Positions 1 to 7,680 of a DNA stretch of 22,253 nt are shown in pieces. The DNA is from a virus. The stretch is taken from positions 1-22,253 of IMG/VR virus record IMGVR_UViG_3300046777_002776. One strand, given 5' to 3'. The position numbers and the translations under genes were made by a program. A model generated the notes under the pieces. That model was not told where the DNA came from, did not search any database, and saw only the letters and a list, made by a program, of their open reading frames with translations. Each line of letters opens with the position of its first letter. Position 1 is the stretch's first letter.

Positions 1-45
1 AAATATAATATTGGTAAAAAGGGTAGAAGTGTAGAAGGTGAATAA
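1..45 (+). CDS. C-terminal end of an upstream gene (partial)
   Basis: Frame 1 reads KYNIGKKGRSVEGE and then TAA at 43-45. It is the only frame that stays open up to a natural stop before the non-coding stretch that follows. Only 14 residues are visible, rich in Lys and Gly, so no family can be named. A late-promoter-like AATAAATA overlaps the stop codon, a pattern repeated at several gene ends in this window. It could also be chance reading of intergenic DNA. Confidence 0.35.
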   Translation, partial: KYNIGKKGRSVEGE

Positions 46-48
46 ATA
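41..48 (+). promoter_or_regulatory. Late-promoter-like AATAAATA
   Basis: One mismatch to the T4-type late element TATAAATA. By T4 spacing, transcription would start near 54. No ORF lies between here and the terminator at 93-128, so it would yield either a short RNA or read-through into hsp20. Such an octamer is easily produced by chance at a TAA stop in AT-rich DNA. Confidence 0.35.
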
Positions 49-92
49 ACTTTGAGACTTTCGTGCGGTCTCTACAAAAGTCGGAACACCGT

Positions 93-128
93 AAAAAGAG
101 GTTCGGTTTTTACCGTTCCTCTTTTTTT
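93..128 (+). terminator. Intrinsic terminator upstream of hsp20
   Basis: The stem AAAAAGAGG (93-101) pairs with CCTCTTTTT (118-126). A nested CGGT (104-107) pairs with ACCG (112-115), and a T-run reaches 128. A smaller hairpin GAGAC (54-58)/GTCTC (68-72) lies just before it. The whole 46-203 gap holds no gene; the remainder up to hsp20 is AT-rich leader. Confidence 0.8.
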
Positions 129-203
129 GTTTATTTGATTAAATAATAATGGATGCCGAAAGGGTCCATAAAACACAAACTCGCTTAAAAAGGAGCTACC
201 ATA

Positions 204-638
204 ATGACTAATCTTGCACGTTATTCTGCTGCGGATTTGCCTGCCCTGATGGATAGGATTAATCGCTATAGTATTGGAATGGACGAATACTTTGACCGTC
301 TATTTAATCTTCATGAAACTACTTCAAATTATCCACCATACAATCTTGTTCAAATTAGTAATGTAGAATCAAGACTTGAACTTGCACTTGCTGGATTTAA
401 AAAGAAGGAGGTTTATGTCTATACACAAGATGGAAAACTATTTGTTGAGGGACAGAAAGAAGATAGAGAATCTGATTCCAACTACGTCCATAAGGGACTG
501 GCTCAACGATCTTTCAAAAGAGCGTGGACAATGGCAGATGATACGGAAGTCAAAGAAGTATCATTTGAGGATGGACTCCTCACTATCAACATAAGAAAGA
601 TTGTTCCTGAACATCACAAGAGGAAAGATTACCTCTAA
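204..638 (+). CDS. hsp20: Small heat-shock protein (Hsp20/IbpA-like)
   Basis: This 144-aa protein has the layout of an alpha-crystallin-domain chaperone. A variable N-terminus (about 1-44) is followed by a beta-sandwich domain (about 45-134) with LELALAGFKKKEVYV near 58-72, the characteristic YVHKGLAQRSFKRAW stretch near 94-108 and a closing strand GLLTINIRKIVPE. The tail carries an I-x-I-type NIRKI motif. Small heat-shock proteins form oligomers that hold unfolding proteins soluble without ATP. hsp20 is a frequent core gene of T4-like cyanophages, where its role is unknown; assembly of virion proteins or protection of host photosystems have been suggested. The start is supported by AGGAG at 191-195. 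It is isolated from its neighbours by a terminator upstream and a small ORF downstream. Confidence 0.93.
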   Translation: MTNLARYSAADLPALMDRINRYSIGMDEYFDRLFNLHETTSNYPPYNLVQISNVESRLELALAGFKKKEVYVYTQDGKLFVEGQKEDRESDSNYVHKGLAQRSFKRAWTMADDTEVKEVSFEDGLLTINIRKIVPEHHKRKDYL

Positions 639-641
639 ATA
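634..641 (+). promoter_or_regulatory. Late-promoter-like TCTAAATA at the hsp20 stop
   Basis: CTAAATA overlaps the hsp20 TAA stop (636-638). The next ORF starts at 652, only about 5 nt after the expected start site, so any transcript would be almost leaderless. The match is weak and could be chance. Confidence 0.25.
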
Positions 642-651
642 AAAATAAAAA

Positions 652-831
652 ATGAAATCATTCGATGAATTCAAAACAATAGCATATAAAAATGCAATTC
701 CTCATACTGTCTATTCTGGAGGAAAAACGAAAAAAATTCCTAAAGGAAAGGCAGTTCCAGTAAGAAGTCGCTCAAGTGCTGGTGGTAATGGGGATAGTGG
801 TGACGGTGGCGGGGGAGATGGTGGTGAATAA
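652..831 (+). CDS. Small Gly-rich hypothetical protein (59 aa)
   Basis: It begins MKSFDEFKTIAYKNA, has a basic middle (KTKKIPKGKAVPVRSRSS) and ends in a Gly/Asp tail (GGNGDSGDGGGGDGGE). I do not recognise a functional family. The MKSFDEF start vaguely resembles T4-type capsid-targeting peptides (MKTYQEF), but no L/I-x-E cleavage site follows, so this is only a hint. There is no Shine-Dalgarno sequence; the start sits in an A-rich context (ATAAAAAATG). It lies 13 nt after hsp20 and ends 24 nt before the next terminator stem, so co-transcription with hsp20 is likely. Confidence 0.55.
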   Translation: MKSFDEFKTIAYKNAIPHTVYSGGKTKKIPKGKAVPVRSRSSAGGNGDSGDGGGGDGGE

Positions 832-834
832 ATA
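827..834 (+). promoter_or_regulatory. Late-promoter-like AATAAATA
   Basis: It overlaps the stop codon of the 59-aa ORF (829-831). The expected start site near 840 is followed within 60 nt by a strong terminator, so the product would be a very short RNA unless transcripts read through. Confidence 0.3.
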
Positions 835-855
835 AAAAATGAATATCGTTGGCGC

Positions 856-897
856 GAGGAGCACCTGGCAAAATCCAGGTTGACTCCTCCTTTTTTT
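856..897 (+). terminator. Intrinsic terminator with a long two-part stem
   Basis: GAGGAG (856-861) pairs with CTCCTC (884-889). An inner ACCTGG (863-868) pairs with CCAGGT (875-880) around a CAAAAT loop. Seven T residues follow (891-897). It separates the hsp20 unit from the replication operon. Confidence 0.88.
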
Positions 898-929
898 CTT
901 GCTAAGATATATGGAGGTATGAGTTTAAA

Positions 930-1310
930 ATGACTGTAAAACTTTTATTGCTTAAATCAGGAGAAGATATAATCTCTGATATTCAAGAAATGGTAACTGA
1001 AGATCCAGATAATGGTCAGAAAAGAGTAATTGGATATTTTTTAAAGAAACCATGTGTAGTTAAACTTAGGGATGCTTCTATTATTTCTGATGAAAATACT
1101 AAAGTAGAAAGTAAATATAACGTAACAATGTATCCCTGGATTCCATTGAGTTCAGACAAAGTTATCCCCTTGACTGCAGAGTGGGTAATTACAATCGTGA
1201 ATCCTGCGGAACAAGTTAAAAAAATGTATGAGGAGGACATTCTTCCAGATGGAAAAACAAATCAAAATTATAGTGTTAATGAGCAATCTGATTCTAATCA
1301 GTCAGATTGA
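930..1310 (+). CDS. Sm-like small protein of unknown function (126 aa)
   Basis: The N-terminus (LLLLKSGEDIISDIQE) and the following strands (GYFLKKPCVVKL about 35-46, then YPWIPLSSDKVIPLTAEWVITIVNPAEQVKKMYEE about 69-102) read like a compact Sm-type beta-barrel followed by a short helix and a disordered Ser/Gln/Asn tail. The same order of elements recurs in the next gene, suggesting paralogy. Sm-like folds often bind RNA, but no function has been shown and I only see general resemblance. GGAGG at 913-917 is 12 nt from the ATG, rather far. The gene heads the operon that contains DNA polymerase and its end overlaps the next gene by 32 nt. Confidence 0.8.
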   Translation: MTVKLLLLKSGEDIISDIQEMVTEDPDNGQKRVIGYFLKKPCVVKLRDASIISDENTKVESKYNVTMYPWIPLSSDKVIPLTAEWVITIVNPAEQVKKMYEEDILPDGKTNQNYSVNEQSDSNQSD

Positions 1311-1506
1311 GGAAGTAGGTGCTGATATTGGAGAACCTGATTGTAAATTAGTAAATCCATATGTAATAAGAAAAGACCAAACTATGGAACCTTTTCTTTG
1401 TGGTTATACTAAACAAAATACATTCATGATGAGTTCGGATAAAATTCTTACAATTGCAGATCCAACTCCAACACTTCTTGAAAAATACAATGATTTAATT
1501 GCATAA
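1279..1506 (+). CDS. Second Sm-like small protein (75 aa)
   Basis: I place the start at ATG 1279 (MSNLILISQIEEVGADIGEP), because the in-frame codons back to 1228 lie inside the previous gene and give an unrelated basic extension. The core EPDCKLVNPYVI, MEPFLCGY and FMMSSDKILTIADPTPTLLEKYNDL parallels the preceding gene: a strand pair, a P-W/F motif, a D-K-I/V strand, then a P...Y helix. It may act as a partner barrel. The stop overlaps the ATG of the DNA polymerase gene (ATAATGA context), so translation is probably coupled. Function unknown. Confidence 0.75.
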   Translation: MSNLILISQIEEVGADIGEPDCKLVNPYVIRKDQTMEPFLCGYTKQNTFMMSSDKILTIADPTPTLLEKYNDLIA

Positions 1507-4001
1507 TGAATTTTTACACTAATGTTCAATTGATTGGAAATCAATTTTTAGTTCGTGGAGTAGAAAATGGAAAAAGATTTGAGAGGAGAGATGAATTCTT
1601 TCCTACTTTGTATGTTAAAACTAAAAAGAAATCCAAGTATAAGACATTAAGTGGAGAGTTAGTTGAACCAGTAAAACCAGGAACAGTAAGAGACTGTCGA
1701 GAGTTTTATAGTAAATATGAAAATGTAGATGGTTTTGAAATTTATGGAAATGATCGATACATTTATCAGTACATTTCCGAAAAGTATCCAGAAGATGAAA
1801 TTAAGTTTGATATTAGTAAAATTAAACTTGTAACTCTCGATATTGAGGTTGCTTCTGAGTCTGGATTCCCTGATGTGGAGTCCTGCTCAGAAGAAATTCT
1901 ATCAATTACAATTCAAGATTATACGACTAAAAAAATCATCACATGGGGAGTTAAACCATTTAATAATACTCGCAAAGACTTAACATATAATTATTGTCCA
2001 TCAGAGTATGAATTGCTGAGTAACTTTATAAATTACTGGATGGTAGATGTTCCAGATGTAATTACTGGTTGGAATATTCAATTGTATGATATTCCTTATA
2101 TCTGCAAAAGACTTAATCGCGTTCTTGGTGAAAAACTAATGAAACGTATGTCCAACTGGGGTCTTGTCACAGAGGGACAAACATTTATTCAAGGAAGAAA
2201 GCACACAATGTTTGATATTGGTGGTCTTACGCAACTTGATTATCTTGACCTATACAAAAAGTTCACATACAAAGCACAAGAATCATATCGTCTGGATTAC
2301 ATCGCTGAAGTAGAACTTGGGCAAAAGAAATTAGATCACTCTGAGTACGATACATTCAAAGATTTTTATACAAAGGGTTGGCAAAAGTTTATTGAGTACA
2401 ACATCATTGACGTAGAACTTGTTGACCGTTTGGAAGACAAGATGAAACTCATTGAACTTGCTCTTACGATGGCATATGATGCCAAAGTAAATTATGCTGA
2501 CGTATTTTCACAAGTTCGTATGTGGGACAATATAATCTATACTTATCTTAAGAAAAGAAATATTGTTATTCCACCAAGGAACAGAGAACAAAAAGACGAA
2601 AAATATGCGGGTGCTTATGTAAAAGAACCTGTTCCTGGGATGTATGATTGGGTAGTGAGTTTTGATCTTAATAGTCTATATCCTCATTTGATCATGCAGT
2701 ATAATATTTCTCCAGAAACACTTTTGGAAGAAAAACATCCAACAGTTAATGTTGATAAAATTCTCAATCAAGATTTAACATTTGAGATGTATAAAGACTA
2801 TGCTGTATGTGCAAATGGTGCAATGTACCGTAAGGATGTTCGTGGTTTTCTTCCAGAATTGATGGAGAAAATTTATAATGAACGTGTAATCTTTAAAAAG
2901 AAAATGCTTGCTGCGGAGCAGGAATATGAAAAGAAAAAGACGAAAGAGTTGGAAAAGGAAATTGCAAGATGTAACAACATCCAAATGGCGAGGAAGATTC
3001 AACTTAACTCTGCTTATGGTGCTATTGGCAATCAGTATTTCCGTTATTACAAACTAGCAAACGCCGAGGCAATCACCTTGTCTGGTCAAGTCTCTATTCA
3101 ATGGATTATGAATAAGATGAATTCTTATTTGAATAAAGTTCTAAAAACTGATGGTGAAGATTATGTTATTGCTTCTGATACTGACTCTTTGTATATTAAT
3201 ATGGGTCCTTTGGTTGAAACTGTATTCAAGGGAAGAGAGAAAACTACTGAAGGCATTGTCACGTTCCTTGATAAGGTCTGTAAAGTGGAACTTGAAAAGT
3301 ATATTGAAAGTTGCTACCAAGAACTGGCGACCTATGTAAATGCTTATGATCAAAAAATGGTTATGAAGCGAGAGTGTATTGCTGAGCGTGGTATTTGGAC
3401 TGCTAAAAAGCGATATATTTTAAGTGTTTGGGACAGTGAAGGTGTTCGATATGAAGAACCTAAACTTAAAATTAAAGGAATTGAGGCAATTAAGTCTTCA
3501 ACACCAGCACCATGTCGTAATATGTTAAAGGAATCTTTTAAAATTATGATGAATGGGGTTGAAGATGATATGATTAAATTCATTGACAATTGTAGAACAA
3601 AATTTAAGTCATTAAGACCAGAAGAAATTTCTTTTCCACGTTCAGCATCCGATGTTCAGAAATATACTTCTTCATCGGATATTTACATTAAAGGAACTCC
3701 AATTCACGTTCGTGGAGCACTGCTTTTTAATCATTATATAAAACAGAAAAAACTTACAGGTAAATATTCTCTTATACAGAATGGTGAAAAAATTAAATTT
3801 GTATACTTAAAAAAACCAAATATTATTCATGAGAATGTAATTTCATTCATCCAAGATTTTCCTAAAGAACTTGGTCTTGACAAATTTATAGATTATGAAT
3901 TACAATTTGAAAAGGCATTTCTAGAACCACTCAAAATTATTCTTGATACAATTGGGTGGAGTGTAGAAAAAACAACAAACCTTGAGTCATTTTTCTTCTA
4001 A
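1506..4001 (+). CDS. 43: T4-type family B DNA polymerase (gp43)
   Basis: This is the replicative polymerase with 3'-5' proofreading. At 831 aa it is somewhat shorter than T4 gp43 (898). The exonuclease motifs are intact: ExoI with D112-I-E114, ExoII NIQLYD (190-195) and ExoIII Y298-x-x-x-D302. The polymerase motifs are also intact: A (D387 in FDLNSLYP), B (K497 to NSAYG 501-505) and C (DTDS 558-561). The C-terminus ends LESFFF, which resembles the hydrophobic tail that docks T4/RB69 polymerase on the sliding clamp. The gene is complete with no intron or intein, although this gene is split in some T4-like phages. Its stop shares an A with the uvsX start (TAATG), indicating tight coupling. Confidence 0.98.
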   Translation: MNFYTNVQLIGNQFLVRGVENGKRFERRDEFFPTLYVKTKKKSKYKTLSGELVEPVKPGTVRDCREFYSKYENVDGFEIYGNDRYIYQYISEKYPEDEIKFDISKIKLVTLDIEVASESGFPDVESCSEEILSITIQDYTTKKIITWGVKPFNNTRKDLTYNYCPSEYELLSNFINYWMVDVPDVITGWNIQLYDIPYICKRLNRVLGEKLMKRMSNWGLVTEGQTFIQGRKHTMFDIGGLTQLDYLDLYKKFTYKAQESYRLDYIAEVELGQKKLDHSEYDTFKDFYTKGWQKFIEYNIIDVELVDRLEDKMKLIELALTMAYDAKVNYADVFSQVRMWDNIIYTYLKKRNIVIPPRNREQKDEKYAGAYVKEPVPGMYDWVVSFDLNSLYPHLIMQYNISPETLLEEKHPTVNVDKILNQDLTFEMYKDYAVCANGAMYRKDVRGFLPELMEKIYNERVIFKKKMLAAEQEYEKKKTKELEKEIARCNNIQMARKIQLNSAYGAIGNQYFRYYKLANAEAITLSGQVSIQWIMNKMNSYLNKVLKTDGEDYVIASDTDSLYINMGPLVETVFKGREKTTEGIVTFLDKVCKVELEKYIESCYQELATYVNAYDQKMVMKRECIAERGIWTAKKRYILSVWDSEGVRYEEPKLKIKGIEAIKSSTPAPCRNMLKESFKIMMNGVEDDMIKFIDNCRTKFKSLRPEEISFPRSASDVQKYTSSSDIYIKGTPIHVRGALLFNHYIKQKKLTGKYSLIQNGEKIKFVYLKKPNIIHENVISFIQDFPKELGLDKFIDYELQFEKAFLEPLKIILDTIGWSVEKTTNLESFFF

Positions 4002-5008
4002 TGGATTTTCTTAAAGATATTGTAAAAGAGATTGGTGATGACTATACCAAACTTGCTTCTGAAATAGATGAAACAGAAACCTATGTTGACACAGGTTCAT
4101 ACATCTTTAACGCACTGGTTTCAGGTAGCATCTTTGGTGGTGTATCTGGGAATAAGATTACTGCTATTGCTGGAGAGTCTTCTACTGGAAAGACTTTTTT
4201 CTCTCTCGCAGTGGTTAAGAATTTTCTTGATAATAATCCCGATGGTTACTGTCTCTACTTTGACACTGAGGCTGCTATCACTAAATCTCTCTTAGAGAGT
4301 AGAGGTCTTGATACTTCACGAATTGTAGTTGTTAATGTTGTTACCGTAGAAGATTTTCGTGGTAAAGCACTTAAGGCAGTTGATATATACCTTAAGAAAC
4401 CTGAAGAAGAACGCAAACCTTGCATGTTTGTGCTAGACTCTTTAGGGATGCTTTCTACTGAGAAAGAGATTACTGATGCACTGAATGATAAACAAGTTCG
4501 TGATATGACTAAATCACAACTTGTTAAAGGTGCTTTCCGTATGCTTACTCTTAAGTTGGGACAAGCAAAAATTCCAATGATCGTTACTAATCACACTTAT
4601 GATGTTATCGGCGCTTACGTACCAACTAAAGAAATGGGTGGAGGCAGCGGACTCAAGTACGCAGCATCTACGATCATTTATCTCAGCAAAAAGAAAGAAA
4701 AGGATGGAACAGAAGTGGTCGGAAATATTATCAAGGCTAAGACTGCTAAATCGCGTTTAAGTAAAGAAAACAAAGATGTAGAGATTCGTCTTTATTATGA
4801 TGAACGTGGTCTTGATCGTTACTATGGACTTCTTGAACTTGGAGAAATTGGTGGTTTGTGGAAGAATGTAGCAGGACGATATGAGATTGATGGTAAGAAA
4901 ATTTATGGAAAGCAAATTCTTGCTAACCCTGAAGAATACTTTACTGAAGAAGTAATGCAACAACTAGACGAAATCGCACGAAAGGAATTTAGTTATGGAG
5001 AAAGTTGA
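4001..5008 (+). CDS. uvsX: UvsX RecA-like recombinase
   Basis: The 335-aa strand-exchange ATPase forms filaments on ssDNA and drives recombination-dependent replication and repair. Walker A is GESSTGKT (58-65). A YFDTEAA segment (about 87-93) holds the catalytic Glu. Walker B ends at D146 in CMFVLDSLG, and NHTYDVIG near 197-204 is a RecA-like L-region. A Gly-rich KEMGGGSGLKYAAS stretch is typical of UvsX. It starts at the TAATG overlap with gp43 and overlaps gp41 by 14 nt, so recombinase and helicase are produced together. Confidence 0.97.
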   Translation: MDFLKDIVKEIGDDYTKLASEIDETETYVDTGSYIFNALVSGSIFGGVSGNKITAIAGESSTGKTFFSLAVVKNFLDNNPDGYCLYFDTEAAITKSLLESRGLDTSRIVVVNVVTVEDFRGKALKAVDIYLKKPEEERKPCMFVLDSLGMLSTEKEITDALNDKQVRDMTKSQLVKGAFRMLTLKLGQAKIPMIVTNHTYDVIGAYVPTKEMGGGSGLKYAASTIIYLSKKKEKDGTEVVGNIIKAKTAKSRLSKENKDVEIRLYYDERGLDRYYGLLELGEIGGLWKNVAGRYEIDGKKIYGKQILANPEEYFTEEVMQQLDEIARKEFSYGES

Positions 5009-6371
5009 GTTTCTAATTCTTAGAAACCTGTTACATAATGAACAATATATCAGAAAAGTACTTCCATTCTTAAAACCAGAGTATTTTGAAGATCAAAATC
5101 AAAAGATTGTATTTCAAGAAATATCTTCTTTCGTTCAAGAGTATAACCAACCAGCAACTAAAGAAGTTCTTTCTATTGAAGTAGAAAAACGTCAGGACAT
5201 TAATGATGAAACATTCAAAGAAATTATCCATCTAATTTCCTCTCTTGACGATGTTCCTGCAGAATTTAATTGGTTGATTGATACCACTGAAAAGTGGTGT
5301 CGTGATCGTGCCATTTATTTGGCACTCATGGAGTCAATTCATATTGCTGATGGAAAAGATGAGAAGAAAAATCGTGATAGTATTCCTTCTATTCTTTCTG
5401 ATGCTCTTGCTGTAAGTTTTGATACTCATATTGGGCATGACTACTTAGAGGATTATGAAAAAAGATTTGAAACATATCACAAAAAGGAGGATAAAATTGA
5501 ATTTGATCTTGAGTACTTTAACAAAATTACCAAAGGCGGTCTGCCTAACAAAACTCTTAATATCGCTCTTGCTGGTACGGGCGTCGGGAAATCTCTATTC
5601 ATGTGCCATGTGGCTAGCTCCGTCTTGCTCCAAGGACGGAACGTTTTGTACATTACGTTGGAAATGGCAGAAGAACGCATTGCTGAAAGAATTGATGCAA
5701 ATCTCTTGAATGTTCCTATTCAGGAGATAGTAGAACTTCCTAAGCAAATGTTTGAAAATAAAATAACAAATCTTTCTAAAAAGACACAAGGAACCCTTAT
5801 AATTAAGGAATACCCAACTGCTTCCGCACATGCAGGACACTTTAAATCACTTCTTAATGAACTTGCACTTAAGAAGTCATTTAGACCTGATATTATTTTT
5901 ATTGATTACCTTAATATTTGTGCTTCCTCTAGGTATCGCGGAAACAGCAATATCAATTCTTATACATTTGTCAAAGCAATTGCTGAAGAACTTAGGGGAC
6001 TCGCCGTTGAGTTTAATGTCCCAATTGTATCCGCTACTCAGACCACTCGTTCAGGTTATGGTAGTTCTGATGTTGAACTTACTGATACTTCTGAATCCTT
6101 TGGTCTCCCTGCTACTGCTGATCTTATGTTTGCCCTTATTAGTACAGAAGAGTTGGAGGGGTTGGGACAGATACTTGTAAAACAACTTAAAAATAGATAC
6201 AATGACCCAACCATTTATAAAAGGTTTGTGGTTGGAATTGATAGGGCAAAAATGCGACTCTACGATTGTGAACAGTCTGCCCAAAATGACATACTTGACT
6301 CTGGTAAAGAAGAGGAGTATAATTACGAAGAAAGAAAACCTAAAAAAACATTTGAAGGATTTAAATTTTAA
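4995..6371 (+). CDS. 41: Replicative DNA helicase (gp41, DnaB-like)
   Basis: A 458-aa hexameric 5'-3' helicase. An N-terminal helical domain (about 1-150) mediates hexamer and primase contacts, and the RecA-like motor follows. Walker A is GTGVGKS (194-200), the Walker B aspartate is D304 in IIFIDYLN, and motif H3 is SATQT (346-350). A basic LKNRYNDP stretch near 398-405 probably supplies the arginine finger or DNA contacts. The acidic-basic C-terminal tail ends KKTFEGFKF. The partner primase gp61 is encoded separately at 14449. It is followed 2 nt later by mazG. Confidence 0.97.
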   Translation: MEKVEFLILRNLLHNEQYIRKVLPFLKPEYFEDQNQKIVFQEISSFVQEYNQPATKEVLSIEVEKRQDINDETFKEIIHLISSLDDVPAEFNWLIDTTEKWCRDRAIYLALMESIHIADGKDEKKNRDSIPSILSDALAVSFDTHIGHDYLEDYEKRFETYHKKEDKIEFDLEYFNKITKGGLPNKTLNIALAGTGVGKSLFMCHVASSVLLQGRNVLYITLEMAEERIAERIDANLLNVPIQEIVELPKQMFENKITNLSKKTQGTLIIKEYPTASAHAGHFKSLLNELALKKSFRPDIIFIDYLNICASSRYRGNSNINSYTFVKAIAEELRGLAVEFNVPIVSATQTTRSGYGSSDVELTDTSESFGLPATADLMFALISTEELEGLGQILVKQLKNRYNDPTIYKRFVVGIDRAKMRLYDCEQSAQNDILDSGKEEEYNYEERKPKKTFEGFKF

Positions 6372-6373
6372 CC

Positions 6374-6787
6374 ATGACACAAGTTATTGACACTAATAAG
6401 TATATTGAATTTGTTCGTCAAACTACAAGTCCTGCGAGCAGTGACCTAGCACAACTTCTTGCTCGCATTACTGAACTAGAAGCAAATGATGATGCTGATG
6501 TTCCTCGACTCCTAACTGCTGCTCTTGGTATGAGTGCTGAAGCAGGTGAGTTTACTGAAGTTGTTAAAAAAATTGTACTTCAAGGTAAATCTTACAATCA
6601 AGAAAATATTTTTCATCTAAAGCGTGAACTTGGAGACATTTGCTGGTATCTATCTCAAGCATTCATGGCACTTGACACTAATTTTGAGGAGATTCTTCAA
6701 ATGAACTATGAGAAACTGAGTGCTCGTTATCCTGAAGGTGCTTTTGACGTTTATCGTTCTGAAAATCGTGTAGATGGAGACCTATGA
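6374..6787 (+). CDS. mazG: MazG-type nucleotide pyrophosphohydrolase
   Basis: This 137-aa all-helical NTP-PPase cleaves (d)NTPs to (d)NMP and pyrophosphate. The metal-binding signature is present as E56-x-x-E59 (EAGE) and E85-x-x-D88 (ELGD), embedded in LGMSAEAGEFTEVVKKIV and HLKRELGDICWYLSQ. The family is common in marine cyanophages. It was first proposed to lower ppGpp in the host, but work on a cyanophage enzyme found dGTP/dCTP preferred and ppGpp not hydrolysed, so dNTP recycling beside the replisome is the safer reading. There is no clear ribosome site, and it sits 2 nt after gp41. Its stop overlaps the next start (ATGA). Confidence 0.95.
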   Translation: MTQVIDTNKYIEFVRQTTSPASSDLAQLLARITELEANDDADVPRLLTAALGMSAEAGEFTEVVKKIVLQGKSYNQENIFHLKRELGDICWYLSQAFMALDTNFEEILQMNYEKLSARYPEGAFDVYRSENRVDGDL

Positions 6788-6969
6788 GTAAAGAAAAGCA
6801 AGTAACAATTAAAATGGATGCTCGCCAAGCAGCAGCAGTTCGTCAAATTCTTTTTGAGCATCAGAGAGGTTATACTTATGATGAAGTGAGTGTTCCTGAA
6901 CGAATTTCTAATATTCGTGAAGTAATTAAAAATATTGATGATAATATCGGTGCTGTTCTTGGTGTTTGA
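6784..6969 (+). CDS. Small hypothetical protein (61 aa) coupled to mazG
   Basis: The protein starts MSKEKQVTIKMDARQAAAVRQILFEHQ and continues with two predicted helices ending IKNIDDNIGAVLGV. It is soluble, mildly charged and without Cys motifs or membrane segments. I do not recognise its function; similar small proteins after mazG are common in cyanomyoviruses. It overlaps mazG by four bases (ATGA), and its stop codon is built into the left arm of the operon terminator. Confidence 0.75.
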   Translation: MSKEKQVTIKMDARQAAAVRQILFEHQRGYTYDEVSVPERISNIREVIKNIDDNIGAVLGV

Positions 6970-6988
6970 CCCTTCGGGGTCTTTTTTT
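6968..6988 (+). terminator. Terminator ending the replication operon
   Basis: GACCC (6968-6972), a TTCG loop and GGGTC (6977-6981) are followed by seven T residues. The TTCG loop is of the exceptionally stable tetraloop class. The stem starts inside the TGA of the 61-aa ORF. Confidence 0.92.
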
Positions 6989-6995
6989 ATAAATA
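6988..6995 (+). promoter_or_regulatory. Perfect T4-type late promoter TATAAATA
   Basis: An exact match to the T4 late consensus directly after the terminator T-run. By T4 spacing the transcript starts near 7001, giving an 18-nt leader to the gene at 7019. Confidence 0.7.
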
Positions 6996-7018
6996 AATAA
7001 AAACCTATTCGTAAAAAA

Positions 7019-7648
7019 ATGGATCCTCAAGAACTGCGATGTTTAATGGAAGCATATACTGAAGTTTATGCCCCACAAGAAGTTGATGAAGCAAAACAGT
7101 CTTTTCCTTTTAAGAAAGTGGAAGGGAAAATGGAAAAGGCAAGAAAGGGTTCTGTCTACGGTAAAGACGGTGGCAGCAATTCCGTTCCTACCGACTCTGA
7201 GAAGAAAGAAACTTCTCGTTTCAGCAAGATGTTCCATGCATCTGAAAAAGCAAAAAGAGAAAAACAAAATGCTGCTAAAGCATCAAGATCTTCAACTTTC
7301 TACAGAGACACTCATCCAGCAAGTCCTGCTAAGATGAAGAAAGCAAATGAAGAATTTGATGTCTTTGATGTAGTTCTGGAGTTTCTCCAAGCAGAAGGAT
7401 TTGCAGAAACTCTGGAAGACGCAGAGTTTATCATGGCAAATGATTTAAATTCTGAGGTTATTGATGCTATTCTTGAGGCGAGAAAATCATATTCAGCAAC
7501 TGCAGCAAGAGAAGGCAAAGATATTGGTAAGCGCGGTAAAGTTTTTGGTAAGATTGCTCGTGATGCTGGTAAGCGTTATGGGTCAGAAGAGCGTGGTAAG
7601 AAAGTTGCAGGGGCAATTCTTGCAAAACTTCGCACTAAGCATGGTTGA
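7019..7648 (+). CDS. Lys-rich tagged mosaic protein, candidate packaged head protein (209 aa)
   Basis: Four parts can be seen. (a) The N-terminal tag MDPQELRCLMEAYTEVY contains L-M-E/A at 9-12, which fits the L/I-x-E cleavage rule of T4 prohead protease. (b) The basic module about 23-105 (EAKQSFPFKKVEGKMEK to RDTHPASPAKM) is shared with the gene at 10414. (c) A helical segment FLQAEGFAETLEDAEFIMAN is shared with the 45-aa ORF at 19474. (d) A strongly basic Gly-rich tail (AREGKDIGKRGKVFGKIARDAGKRYG) could bind nucleic acid. A perfect late promoter lies 18-25 nt upstream; there is no Shine-Dalgarno. I infer a virion-internal or DNA-associated late protein; no enzyme domain is visible. Confidence 0.85.
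   Translation: MDPQELRCLMEAYTEVYAPQEVDEAKQSFPFKKVEGKMEKARKGSVYGKDGGSNSVPTDSEKKETSRFSKMFHASEKAKREKQNAAKASRSSTFYRDTHPASPAKMKKANEEFDVFDVVLEFLQAEGFAETLEDAEFIMANDLNSEVIDAILEARKSYSATAAREGKDIGKRGKVFGKIARDAGKRYGSEERGKKVAGAILAKLRTKHG
7215..7254 (+). repeat. Copy 1 of a 40-nt exact repeat (pair at 10607-10646)
   Basis: The 40 bases encoding most of [13 protein letters not shown] are identical to 10607-10646 in a different gene. Flanking sequence is similar only at the protein level, suggesting gene conversion or recent module exchange. Confidence 0.9.
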
Positions 7649-7680
7649 TTGAATAGATAAAATAATTAAACCCACTTAAA

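Noticed and set aside
839-883. 14-aa ORF MNIVGARSTWQNPG
   Set aside because: It is simply the arms of the terminator stem read as codons, without a ribosome site.
919-933. Four-codon ORF (MSLK) whose stop overlaps ATG 930, a possible leader peptide
   Set aside because: GGAGG is only 1 nt from its ATG, too close for normal initiation, so coupling is not supported.
1228-1278. N-terminal extension of the second Sm-like gene (start at 1228)
   Set aside because: It lies fully inside the preceding gene in another frame and encodes an unrelated basic/hydrophobic stretch; ATG 1279 fits the paralogue pattern better.
2775-3589. Open frames on the minus strand opposite DNA polymerase
   Set aside because: Phe/Ile/Leu-rich shadow translations opposite a well-conserved gene, with no start signals.
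1506-4001. Intron or intein in the DNA polymerase gene (also considered for nrdA and nrdB)
   Set aside because: All catalytic motifs occur in order in single uninterrupted frames of normal length.
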